Below are positions 21,203-29,882 of a stretch of 64,000 nt of DNA, piece after piece. This DNA is from Indolivaga macrotermitis. Lineage in GTDB: Bacteria; Bacteroidota; Bacteroidia; Bacteroidales; Dysgonomonadaceae. The stretch lies in assembly GCF_900128985.1 (NCBI RefSeq), contig NZ_FQUC01000001.1:1-64000 (forward strand), in the 5' to 3' direction. Every line of letters starts with the position of its first letter. Positions within the stretch are counted from its first letter, which is position 1. The position numbers and the translations under genes are program-made. Under the pieces are notes generated by a model. It searched no databases. It was not told the origin of the DNA and worked only from the letters and a program-made list of their open reading frames with translations.

Positions 21203-22195
21203 TTATTTATTCTTGGTTTGCTTAAAAAGCCAATCTCTGACACCCTCCAATTTATAAGCATAATCGAATGAATTCATGTGTTCGTTACCCGAACCGTCTT
21301 CAGGTTGTACGCTTCCTAATGTAAATGTTACGAAGTTGATACTATTCCCTTTTGCTAATAGTTCCTGTACCTTACTTTCCTGTTCTTCGCGAGGTAGTTT
21401 TGCACTCCATTCTGCGCTACTTATTTTTGCTCCTTTATTTTCTAAAACTGTTTTCAATGCAGCCATACCTTTGGGCGTTTTTTCGTCTCCGGCTGCTACA
21501 ATATAAAAGAACTTATCTTTGGCAAAACCTGCCATTTTAGAAGTATCCCATTGACAACCTACATAAATAGAAGCAGCGAAAAGACCGGGGTGGGCTATAT
21601 TGAAATACATAGACATCATACCACCCATCGATTGCCCGGTAGTATAAAGCCTGTTTTTATCGATGGAATATTGACCGGTTACTTGCTCTAATAGGCGAAT
21701 TGTCATTTCCACCTCATCAGAAGTTTCGAAGTCATCATTAACTGCTTTAACGGTATATTGAGGTACAAGGATAAAACTTGGATGTTTAGCTTGTTCTTTA
21801 GCTGTAGCCCATACTCCGGCTCCGTATCCTTGTATCAATGGATATTTTGTGTCTTTTCCTGCTGTACTGGCATCGGCTATAAATAAAACCAATGGGTATT
21901 GTTTATTTTTATCATATCCTTCAGGTATAAAGAGATTGTATGACATTGTTTTCCCGGTCTGAGGATCTTTGTATTCCCGCTGGGTAAACTTATCTACTGT
22001 TTCGGCTAATAAAGCTTTTAGTTCTGCATCATTGCTTTTGTCCGGAGTAGCCGATCCTCTTTTAGTTTGTGTTGAATCACTTATCTGATTATCATCACTG
22101 GGTTTGCCGTTCGAATTATTCTTACATGCAGATAAAAGATTCAATGTCAGCAATACTGCTACTATTACAAATGAGTATCTCCGTTTATTATTCAT
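21203..22195 (-). CDS. Lipoprotein alpha/beta-hydrolase esterase
   Basis: 330 residues. Lipoprotein signal with lipobox LLSAC (Cys24). After a 50-residue polar linker comes one alpha/beta-hydrolase domain: YPLVLFIADAST strand and oxyanion region, the nucleophile elbow GQSMGG with Ser189, and a C-terminal NEHMNSFDYAY carrying His306. This is the PHB-depolymerase/prolyl-oligopeptidase-like group of Bacteroidetes polysaccharide esterases. No acidic residues follow the lipidated Cys (CKNNSNG), so a periplasmic position is more likely than surface export. Substrate unknown; a carbohydrate ester is probable given the neighbours. Confidence 0.8.
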   Translation of the reverse strand: MNNKRRYSFVIVAVLLTLNLLSACKNNSNGKPSDDNQISDSTQTKRGSATPDKSNDAELKALLAETVDKFTQREYKDPQTGKTMSYNLFIPEGYDKNKQYPLVLFIADASTAGKDTKYPLIQGYGAGVWATAKEQAKHPSFILVPQYTVKAVNDDFETSDEVEMTIRLLEQVTGQYSIDKNRLYTTGQSMGGMMSMYFNIAHPGLFAASIYVGCQWDTSKMAGFAKDKFFYIVAAGDEKTPKGMAALKTVLENKGAKISSAEWSAKLPREEQESKVQELLAKGNSINFVTFTLGSVQPEDGSGNEHMNSFDYAYKLEGVRDWLFKQTKNK

Positions 22196-22391
22196 ATCCT
22201 TTACTTTTATATTTGTTTATATGTATATGCTTGGACTTCTTTTTTAACAATCGGTTTAATCAGAACCTTATATCCGAATGTTTATAAAATAAATCAACAT
22301 ATTGCAATCCGATTAGTTCATCAGAGTTTAATAGATATTAGATTGGTTCTCTTTTTTATACTAAGGGTTAGATTTCCAGACTATATGGAAC

Positions 22392-22430
22392 AAAACAGCC
22401 TCCCTTCTATTTACAAAGGGAGGCTGTTTT
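22392..22430 (-). terminator. Terminator of the DUF2264 operon
   Basis: AAAACAGCCTCCCTT (22392-22406) and AAGGGAGGCTGTTTT (22416-22430) form a perfect 15-bp stem with a 9-base loop, placed 18 bases after the DUF2264 stop in the direction of transcription. It separates that operon from the esterase gene. Confidence 0.85.
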
Positions 22431-22447
22431 TATCGAGATTTTATTTG

Positions 22448-23704
22448 TCAGTAGCTTATAGAGTGATCTTTTGGAAAGCTTTTTCCTTCCCATGCTTTTT
22501 TAGATGTCCAGTCTTCTGCAGGCGATGTCCAGAAAGAGTGATTGGCAGGTAAACCCAAAGGTAGGAAAACTTCGGAAGTAATGTACAGGCTTCCGTTGTT
22601 TGTATACCAATCGGCGAGGTCGGGTTGATGTCCTGCGAAACCCAGCTGTAAGAACCCTTTGTCATTAAAATTACCTTCTTGAGAAAACATACGTTTCATG
22701 ACGCAGGTAAGAGCACTGCGAACCTGTCCTTCGGATAATTCCTCTGGCAGGTTTTCTTTCCACGAAAGCAGAGCGAGAGGTTGAAATACACCCATACGGT
22801 AAGTCATAGACCGCCCGAATACAGGAAAAGATCCTTCGGGAGAGACAAAGCGTTCCAATATAATGCCGAAGCGTTGCATACGTTTGGTCGCGGTTTCTAG
22901 ATGGGCTCTCATCCCGTCTTGATTTTTTCTCCATAGATATATTTTCCTGTCAGCCAGACTTTGTAGCACAAGGATATACATTGGCTGTATTACGTAGCTG
23001 TTGTAATAATCAAAAGCGAAATGTTCGCCATCGGAATACCATCCATCACCCACGTACCATTCATCAATCTTGTGAAGTGCCGATGATATGCGGTATGTAT
23101 CGAACTGAGCATTTACAGACATCAGGAATGTTTCTACAACGGCCGAAAACAGCAGCCAGTTTGTATAAGGCGGTTCTATGCGCCTTAATTGTTGAAACTC
23201 TTCTATATATCTTTTCTTAGTCAATTCGTCCAATGGTTCCCATAACTGTTTCGGAGCACGGAGAAAACTACTGGCAATATAAGCAGCGTCGACTAACGGT
23301 TGCCCTTCGTTTCGCCATAGCAGATAATCGGGACTATCTGGATCGACGGCATGTACATAGCTTTTCAATGCCCATTCCCTGAGTTGTTTTCTTTGTACAC
23401 CTTCCGCTGTATTGTCGTCCGGCAGACTGAGCCATGGTGCTAATCCCGACATCAGGCGCCCGAAACATTCCATATACGTGACTCGACTGTCGCGTCCATC
23501 CCATGTGGGGCTTACCTCTAATTGCATATTCTTCGCAAGTTCACCTTTGCTCATATTACTGAGTACAGGTTCTGCTATCTTATATAAAGTACTGGTCCAG
23601 TAAGTGCGGTCGTCTGTTATGTTATTCTTTGCATTGTTGTCCTGAGCTTTTGCTATCAGGCAAAAAAAGAATGCGGCTGAGAATAAAAGAATCAGTTTTC
23701 TCAT
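22448..23704 (-). CDS. DUF2264 family glycosidase (GH154-type)
   Basis: 418 residues with a cleavable signal peptide (MRKLILLFSAAFFFCLIAKA, then QD). The body is the DUF2264 alpha/alpha-toroid: CFGRLMSGLAPWLSLPDD, LVDAAYIASSFLRAPKQLW, RIEPPYTNWLLFSA and WYVGDGWYSDGEHFAFDYYN. As I recall, this family is listed in CAZy as GH154 with beta-glucuronidase activity. It is the last gene of a three-gene operon with a GH105 and a BNR propeller, only 4 bases after the GH105 gene, all probably periplasmic. Exact linkage cannot be told from sequence. Confidence 0.8.
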   Translation of the reverse strand: MRKLILLFSAAFFFCLIAKAQDNNAKNNITDDRTYWTSTLYKIAEPVLSNMSKGELAKNMQLEVSPTWDGRDSRVTYMECFGRLMSGLAPWLSLPDDNTAEGVQRKQLREWALKSYVHAVDPDSPDYLLWRNEGQPLVDAAYIASSFLRAPKQLWEPLDELTKKRYIEEFQQLRRIEPPYTNWLLFSAVVETFLMSVNAQFDTYRISSALHKIDEWYVGDGWYSDGEHFAFDYYNSYVIQPMYILVLQSLADRKIYLWRKNQDGMRAHLETATKRMQRFGIILERFVSPEGSFPVFGRSMTYRMGVFQPLALLSWKENLPEELSEGQVRSALTCVMKRMFSQEGNFNDKGFLQLGFAGHQPDLADWYTNNGSLYITSEVFLPLGLPANHSFWTSPAEDWTSKKAWEGKSFPKDHSISY

Positions 23705-23708
23705 ATGT

Positions 23709-24857
23709 TTACTCTTTTATATATTTATACATTTCGGAAGTGGCGAGTAGAAACGCACCCACTCCAAAGTCGGCAGTAGTATCCGGTCCTACATTCTTGT
23801 GTTGATCGGCTCTTTCACCGATAGGTTGTACATATCCTATTTTTCCGTCCGGTTGGAGAGCCGTTTCGGTCAGATATTTCCATGCTTTATCTACAACTGG
23901 TTTATACTGAGAGTTATCCAAATACCCATTGTTGATACCCCATAAGTATCCATAGGTAAAGAAAGCTGTACCACTGGTTTCGTATCCCAGAGCATGTTCC
24001 GGATCGAGGATGCTGCGGGTCCAGTAGCCTTCTTCCTGTTGGGATTCGGCTAAGGATTTTGCTATGTCCTGATAGATTTGGATATATTCGGCTCTATGTG
24101 GATCATTCTTGGGTAAATCTTTTAATACTTTTGCTAATCCGGCAAATACCCATCCATTGCCTCTTGCCCAGAAGTCCTTCTTACCTGAAGATGTTTTGTG
24201 TTTCGGGTAAATATATTTAGCATCACGATAGAATAACTTACTTTCATCATCGTACATCAGGTTCTTGGCATACGAAAAGTATTCATATAGTTTATCGAGA
24301 TATAATTGGTCTCCGGTTATTTTGTGAAGCTTGGTCATTACAGGCATAACCATGTATAACCCATCGGCCCACCACCAGAAATCGTTATTCGGTAACGATA
24401 TCTGGTATTCCATTACTTCTTTAGCCCGGGCTATTTTCTGTTCGTCTTTTTCTTTATCCATATTATAAAGGTCCGCATATACCTGAAAACAGATCTGCCA
24501 ATCGCCAAACAGGACAAAGTCGTCGGACTCTCCGTAAGGAGTATACTTCCATTCGGATTTATTAGTGGATTTAGCACCTTTCCATTCATTGTGTTCAGCC
24601 CAAGTCTCTGAGTATGCTCTGTAACTTTCGTTTTTAGTTATTTCATAGGCGGCCATATTACCTGTATGGTAAGCAGCCGGATGCCAGAAAGCATTGGCCG
24701 AGTCAGGATTTGCGGATTGCCAATAACCGTTTACTTTTTTTATTAGTTCTATCATATCAGATCGAGTTATATAACAAGGTTTAACTCTTTGTTTGGCTAT
24801 AATAATACCCGATAAATAAAGGAATGTGAATAGTAATAAAATCTTTTTGCTTTTCAT
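23709..24857 (-). CDS. GH105 unsaturated uronyl hydrolase
   Basis: 382 residues, signal peptide then an alpha6/alpha6 barrel. Family landmarks: FWHPAAYHTGNMAAYE, DDFVLFGDWQICFQVYADLY, WWWADGLYMVMPVM (Asp in the expected catalytic area), FWARGNGWVFAGL and GYETSGTAFFTYGYLWG. GH88/105 enzymes hydrate and release 4,5-unsaturated uronic acid from ends made by polysaccharide lyases. Its pairing with a propeller protein of lyase-like type immediately upstream is therefore meaningful. The W-rich form suggests a glucuronyl rather than rhamnogalacturonyl substrate, but this is weak. Confidence 0.85.
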   Translation of the reverse strand: MKSKKILLLFTFLYLSGIIIAKQRVKPCYITRSDMIELIKKVNGYWQSANPDSANAFWHPAAYHTGNMAAYEITKNESYRAYSETWAEHNEWKGAKSTNKSEWKYTPYGESDDFVLFGDWQICFQVYADLYNMDKEKDEQKIARAKEVMEYQISLPNNDFWWWADGLYMVMPVMTKLHKITGDQLYLDKLYEYFSYAKNLMYDDESKLFYRDAKYIYPKHKTSSGKKDFWARGNGWVFAGLAKVLKDLPKNDPHRAEYIQIYQDIAKSLAESQQEEGYWTRSILDPEHALGYETSGTAFFTYGYLWGINNGYLDNSQYKPVVDKAWKYLTETALQPDGKIGYVQPIGERADQHKNVGPDTTADFGVGAFLLATSEMYKYIKE

Positions 24858-24880
24858 ATTGAGGGTAATGGTAAGTACGA

Positions 24881-26191
24881 TTATTTAATGTTGATTTCTA
24901 CTTCGAGTACCTGAACGGGTTGAGATGTAACATCGGCGGTTTTTTCTCCGTCGATTTGTTCCACTTTTTGCACAAATACGTGTAGTTTTTGCTGTGTCCG
25001 CCACAATTCGGTATCATATGATGGCTCCCATGCATTAACCGGAAAATTGGTCAGGTCTTTTATTTCCCATTTCTTATTGTTCAAATCTTTGCAGATGGCT
25101 ACCGAAGCTTTTTCTCCTCGTTCTTCGTCACGGAACAGAAGATATAAGGAAGTCTTTTCCCTCTCTTGTTTGGCTATAATTTGCGGGCGCGAGATGGGTA
25201 TCCTTTTGGTTCCGTGTCCTTTCAAAGAAAACGGAGTATTCCTGAAACCTAAATTCAGATCGTGCCACTCCTTTCCATCGTGATATACAACATGGTATTG
25301 AGGTACATCCGAATTTTCTGTTCTCCAATACGATGCTATATATGGTTTCCCCTCGTTATCGGTACTCATTGAGGTTTGGTTTATCAGTTCACTGTTTTGT
25401 GGAATATGACAAACAATCTCAGCAGTAGTAGCTGTTATGGGCAGCGAGTATTTTTCCGATTTCGAGTTTTCCCATGTTATGCCACCGTCCGACGAACGGG
25501 CGTAACACAAGTCATGGTTGGTTGCTACATCGGGAGTCTCGCGCCATACCCATGAGATATGGATAGCTCCCTTGTTGTCGACACAAGCCTGCCAATAAGC
25601 ATTTCTCTTGTTTTCTCCGTCGATAAGATTATTTTGTATCTGAGACCATATTTTTGATTTACAATCATATTTATTAATCACAAGGTTTCCTTGTCCCGAT
25701 TGCCCGTCTCTATACATAAATATCAAACTACCGTCGCCCATTTTAAAGAACTCTGGGTATGTGACATTATTCTCGGATATTCCGGTCATGGGAAGTTTTT
25801 TGGTTAATTCAAGACCATAAGGCATAGTTCCTTTAGCGTAGCTCAGAGGGTCTCCGTGATGATTCCACGATACATGTAGATAGCCGTCTCCATCGACCAT
25901 AATACTGATAGAATTGTGTGCATCGGTTACTTTTCCTTTGTATTGGGATTTGTGCAGGCTCCATTCTGTGGAAGTGATATCCCGTTTTCCCAATACCATG
26001 TATCCATCCGGATCATAATAGGCAATAAATTGGGTATTATTATGAGTAACCAGAGAGTTTTTCCGGAAAACAGTTGTATTGATTGAATTATTAGCCCAAC
26101 CTTCGCCTACAGGAATCAATTGCTGACCGTGTATTATGGACGGAATGATTAAGGTAAATATGAATAATAGGTATGCTTTGGCTTTTGTCAT
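24881..26191 (-). CDS. BNR-repeat beta-propeller, lyase/rhamnosidase-like
   Basis: 436 residues with a signal peptide (cleavage near HGQQ). Seven-bladed BNR-type propeller with Asp-box-like turns (SSDGGITWENS) and the conserved DAHNSISIMVDGDGYLHVSW followed by NHHGDPLSY, where the histidines of the active site are expected. Propellers of this kind include PL24/PL25/PL27 lyases and GH145 rhamnosidases, which act on rhamnose-(1,4)-glucuronate units in ulvan or arabinogalactan. The following GH105 fits a lyase product. Which family this belongs to cannot be settled by eye. First gene of its operon. Confidence 0.7.
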   Translation of the reverse strand: MTKAKAYLLFIFTLIIPSIIHGQQLIPVGEGWANNSINTTVFRKNSLVTHNNTQFIAYYDPDGYMVLGKRDITSTEWSLHKSQYKGKVTDAHNSISIMVDGDGYLHVSWNHHGDPLSYAKGTMPYGLELTKKLPMTGISENNVTYPEFFKMGDGSLIFMYRDGQSGQGNLVINKYDCKSKIWSQIQNNLIDGENKRNAYWQACVDNKGAIHISWVWRETPDVATNHDLCYARSSDGGITWENSKSEKYSLPITATTAEIVCHIPQNSELINQTSMSTDNEGKPYIASYWRTENSDVPQYHVVYHDGKEWHDLNLGFRNTPFSLKGHGTKRIPISRPQIIAKQEREKTSLYLLFRDEERGEKASVAICKDLNNKKWEIKDLTNFPVNAWEPSYDTELWRTQQKLHVFVQKVEQIDGEKTADVTSQPVQVLEVEINIK

Positions 26192-26431
26192 AGTTTTATT
26201 TAGGTTGAATTTCCTTCAGATATAAAATTAAGAGTTTCTGTAAATAAAGCCAAATGAAGATTAGATATTTAGGCAGATTCTTATTTTAAAATTAATGATT
26301 ATGTCTCTTTCATTAAATGAAAGAAACATATTGATGCGCCGATTCCGAAAGAAGAATTTTACGAGATATATCAAAACAGGTATGTAAAAGAATGATTAAG
26401 GAGTATAAAGATCAGAAATAATGAATATATA
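26192..26431. promoter_or_regulatory. Intergenic region upstream of the BNR operon
   Basis: 240 bases. It must hold the leftward promoter of the BNR-GH105-DUF2264 operon and the end of the DUF418 transcript. A small palindrome CTTTCATT/AATGAAAG is centred near 26320. I see no clear promoter box or terminator. Confidence 0.3.
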
Positions 26432-27622
26432 CTATTTCTTACCTCCCAGCCATGTCAATTTATGCCACAAACTTTCGAATATACCTTGTTTATGCGTTTT
26501 AAGCCACCATTTGGAAAACCGGACCTGAACAATTATAATTACTATACCGACAATTAGGCTTAATGTATATCCGCAATATGGAGCGAGATACAGACCTATC
26601 GGGAAATAAATGAAAGCGCCTATAATAGATTGGGTAATATAATTAGTCATACTCATTTTACCGTAATAACGCAGATTCGAAGTAATTTTCTTAAACTTAT
26701 CTGTTTGATACAGTAATACGAAAGAAGAAATCAGTACAAATGTAAATGCAAATTTCTGCCACATATCAAATACCACTCCTACTGTTTGTTTGATCATTTC
26801 GGAACTGCCATTTTCATGAACTTGCACTTTCAGAACATATAAAGGGCTGAATAAAACAGAAGCAATAATCAAAGTTTTAATCCAGAAACGTATATTTTCT
26901 TCGGAACTGACAAAAAACTGTTTTCGGCCAATCAACAAGCCAATCATAAACAGTCCTGCCGTTTGCAGAAAACGACCCGCACCGATAGCCCAAAAGAGAC
27001 TCGCTTTTTGTCCTAATGTAATATTTCCGAGAAAGAACTTACCATAATTACCTTCCTTTGTATATTCGGCAACTTCATTATACATTGCTCCGACACCTAA
27101 ATCGGGTAAAGTATATGAAGTGTTGATTAGGCTGGCAACATAATGAAACCATTCCACAGGCTGTATCAGTAGTATTACGGCAAAGATAAGGATGGCTTTA
27201 TTACTCCATTTTCTTACAATAAAAAGGAAAACACCTACAATAGCAAACAGTAGCAATACATCACCCGCAGGAAAAAAAGCAGCATTGATAGTCGCAAAAC
27301 CGACTAATAACAGTAGACGCCACAAAAAACGGTAACCGAAATCATTTCCTTTCAGCCGTTGGTTGGTATATTGTATATAGAAAGTAAACCCAAAGAGCAG
27401 AGCGAAGATAGCATATGATTTACCCGCAAAGAGTGCAAATACAACATCCATCACACCCTGGTCTAATATGTTCAGCCAATGAGGCATATTCGCAGGATCG
27501 GGGTAAACCGGAAAAATGAAATGTTCGATACTATGAACTAGTAGGATAGCCATAACGGCAAATCCTCTTAAAGCATCAACGACCTCAATACGGGGCATTT
27601 TGTTAAAAGTTGGTTGCAACAT
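26432..27622 (-). CDS. DUF418 (YeiB-like) membrane protein
   Basis: 396 residues with about ten membrane helices. The N-terminal IEVVDALRGFAVMAILLVHS, the FALFAGKSYAIFALLFGFTF segment, and the closing SLWHKLTWLG are standard for DUF418 proteins, whose C-terminal domain follows an acyltransferase-3-like membrane fold. Function is unknown in the family; acyl or small-molecule transfer has been proposed. ATG 27598 (MPRIEVV) is an alternative start that removes eight residues. It stands alone between two polysaccharide loci. Confidence 0.8.
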   Translation of the reverse strand: MLQPTFNKMPRIEVVDALRGFAVMAILLVHSIEHFIFPVYPDPANMPHWLNILDQGVMDVVFALFAGKSYAIFALLFGFTFYIQYTNQRLKGNDFGYRFLWRLLLLVGFATINAAFFPAGDVLLLFAIVGVFLFIVRKWSNKAILIFAVILLIQPVEWFHYVASLINTSYTLPDLGVGAMYNEVAEYTKEGNYGKFFLGNITLGQKASLFWAIGAGRFLQTAGLFMIGLLIGRKQFFVSSEENIRFWIKTLIIASVLFSPLYVLKVQVHENGSSEMIKQTVGVVFDMWQKFAFTFVLISSFVLLYQTDKFKKITSNLRYYGKMSMTNYITQSIIGAFIYFPIGLYLAPYCGYTLSLIVGIVIIIVQVRFSKWWLKTHKQGIFESLWHKLTWLGGKK

Positions 27623-27818
27623 AGTTATAAAATTGTATCCTTATAAATTAGTATTTAAGGTATATCTTTTTCAACAAGGTTATTAGTTAATAAACTTATA
27701 TTAATTTTCTCTGATACCGATGTTCAATCGATATTATTAATATTTATTAATGAATAGATGCTGCAAATCCAGAGTAATAAACATAGACTGCTTTTTCTTT
27801 ATGCATAATTACATATAA

Positions 27819-27848
27819 AAAGAGAGCATCTCATTTAAGACACTCTCT
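27819..27848 (-). terminator. Terminator of the starch operon
   Basis: AAGAGAG (27819-27825) pairs with CTCTCTT (27842-27848). Read leftward the stem is followed by TTTTTATATG. It lies 34 bases after the GH97 stop, closing the susC-to-GH97 operon. Confidence 0.65.
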
Positions 27849-27881
27849 TGATAATTGTTTCGAAATAGAGACTTTTCTAAA

Positions 27882-29867
27882 TTACAGCTTTTGGATGATA
27901 ATAGCAGAACCTCCGCTTCTGGCTAAATTCAAATCTATTTTCGAATCTGAAGTAACTTCGATTTCTTCGATATCCACAGGATATGGATTGCTTTCATAAT
28001 CGGCATTAGCTCCATCTTTGAAAATCTTAGCCTTGTATTTTGCTCCTTTTTCTAAAAAGTCCAGATTCAGTGTCAATTGTCGTTTATCGGCGTTAGTTAT
28101 GCTTCCTACATACCAGTTTTCACTGTTACGGTCTTTTCGGGCAATAGTTATATATTCACCTATTTTGGCATGTGGTATTATTGTTTTAGACCAGTTAACA
28201 GGGCAACTGGTAATAAATTCGAATGGTGCCGGATTATTCTCGTAATTCTCGATCATATCAGCAGCCATTTGCAATGGGCTGTATAATACGACGAACAAAG
28301 CGAGCTGTTTAGCCAATGTTGTACGTACCCTCGTTTGTGGTAATACCGGATTGTCGAAATTGAATATCACAGGTGTAAAATCGGTTGGCGCTGCCAGTCC
28401 TCTGGTAAAAGGAATAATAGTCGTATGTTCAGGAGGGTTTCCTCCGTCTTTAGACCATGCATTCCATTCCTGTCCCCGTACACCTTCCTGAGTCATCAGG
28501 TTAGGGTAGGTACGTTGCAGCCCTGTAGGCATCACCGGTTCGTGATTATCTATCATGATATGGTGCTGAGCAGCAGTTTCTATAACCTTACGGTAATGGC
28601 GAACGCCATATTGACTGCTATGCATTTCTTTTCCATCGAGTTTACCTCCTACATATCCTGTCTTCACAGCATTTACTCCATATTTTTCATAATATGCGAA
28701 AGCAGAATCCATTTGCTTTTCGTAGTTCAGGGTACTCCCTCCGGTTTCGTGGTGTCCTATCAGTTTCACATTTTTAGCAGCAGCATAATCTGTTATTTTG
28801 GCAATATCGAAATCGGAATATGGGGTTGTAAATTCGAAAGATTTCCAGTCTTCCCAGCCTTTGTTCCAACCTTCGACTAACACTCCCTGAAAATTATGTT
28901 TTGCTGCAAAATCTATATAACGGATTGTATTTTCGGTAGTTGCCCCATGTTTAGGTCCTTCTTCCCAAGTGTATTTCTTCATATGCATTCCCCACCAGAT
29001 ACCAATATATCGTCCTGGTTGAATCCATGATGTATCTTCTATTTTCGAAGGCTCATTCAGATTTAACATTAATCTTGACAGTAATAAATCGCCAGCACTA
29101 TCGACTATTATCATTGTACGCCAAGGTGTTGTATGAGGGGCTTTCATGAATACCTTTTCCCCTGTAGACCACGGCGTAAGATAGGTACGCAATACAGTAG
29201 ATTTATTCTCGGGAAATAAATTCATGGCAGCATAATCGGTTAGATTAGCTTCATGGATTGCCAGAAACTGTCCATCGGCTGTCTCCATCGTTAACGGACC
29301 ACAAACAGTATCCAGTTGGCTTACGGGAGACGGCGTATATAAGCCTTCATAGAATTCGGTATCATAGGGTATCGACCAGGCTTTATGATCTCCGGCTAAA
29401 GAAAACTCTGTCAATTCATCCATGATGATAAAATCTTTCAGATTTTCCTGTTCCGGAAATTCATACCGGAAACCGAATCCATCGTTGAAAATACGGAATA
29501 CGACAGAAAATTGCCTTTTCAATCCGTCTTTTTCTTCAATATTGATTTTTAACTGGTTGTATGTATTATTAACAGTAATTTCTTCACCCCATGGCTGATC
29601 CCATTTTTCACTGAACGAGCTTTGCTCTGTACTGACAATATGAAAATTATTCTTCAGAGAACTGTCTTTCAATTCAAACCCCAGATAGGATTTATTTAAC
29701 ACAGGTTTATCTTTTTTATTCAGGGTATAGTACAATCGTCCTTCGTCTATTCCCACATTTAAGACAATACTGCCATCAGGAGATTGTGCTTCTGTTGTTT
29801 TCTGAGACGAACATGCCGACAGAAATACCAGAAACGAAAAGAGTGATACAATAATTTTAAATTTCAT
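27882..29867 (-). CDS. susB: GH97 alpha-glucosidase, SusB-type, lipoprotein
   Basis: 661 residues, lipobox LSACS (Cys19). An N-terminal beta-sandwich (about 25-260) precedes the TIM barrel. Signs of the inverting, calcium-dependent SusB group: GHHETGGS (calcium/base glutamate), VKTGYVGG (Gly where retaining GH97 have the Asp nucleophile), MIDNHEPVMPTG (base) and TQEGVRGQEW (acid). SusB of B. thetaiotaomicron (738 residues) releases glucose from maltooligosaccharides in the periplasm; this is shorter and lipid-anchored. Residues after Cys are not acidic (SSQKT), so it probably faces the periplasm. Last gene of the starch operon. Confidence 0.85.
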   Translation of the reverse strand: MKFKIIVSLFSFLVFLSACSSQKTTEAQSPDGSIVLNVGIDEGRLYYTLNKKDKPVLNKSYLGFELKDSSLKNNFHIVSTEQSSFSEKWDQPWGEEITVNNTYNQLKINIEEKDGLKRQFSVVFRIFNDGFGFRYEFPEQENLKDFIIMDELTEFSLAGDHKAWSIPYDTEFYEGLYTPSPVSQLDTVCGPLTMETADGQFLAIHEANLTDYAAMNLFPENKSTVLRTYLTPWSTGEKVFMKAPHTTPWRTMIIVDSAGDLLLSRLMLNLNEPSKIEDTSWIQPGRYIGIWWGMHMKKYTWEEGPKHGATTENTIRYIDFAAKHNFQGVLVEGWNKGWEDWKSFEFTTPYSDFDIAKITDYAAAKNVKLIGHHETGGSTLNYEKQMDSAFAYYEKYGVNAVKTGYVGGKLDGKEMHSSQYGVRHYRKVIETAAQHHIMIDNHEPVMPTGLQRTYPNLMTQEGVRGQEWNAWSKDGGNPPEHTTIIPFTRGLAAPTDFTPVIFNFDNPVLPQTRVRTTLAKQLALFVVLYSPLQMAADMIENYENNPAPFEFITSCPVNWSKTIIPHAKIGEYITIARKDRNSENWYVGSITNADKRQLTLNLDFLEKGAKYKAKIFKDGANADYESNPYPVDIEEIEVTSDSKIDLNLARSGGSAIIIQKL

Positions 29868-29882
29868 CTATTCTGATCTTTA

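Noticed and set aside
26300-26400. Possible gene remnant upstream of the BNR operon
   Set aside because: Short protein-like stretches exist in two frames but without starts or recognisable motifs.
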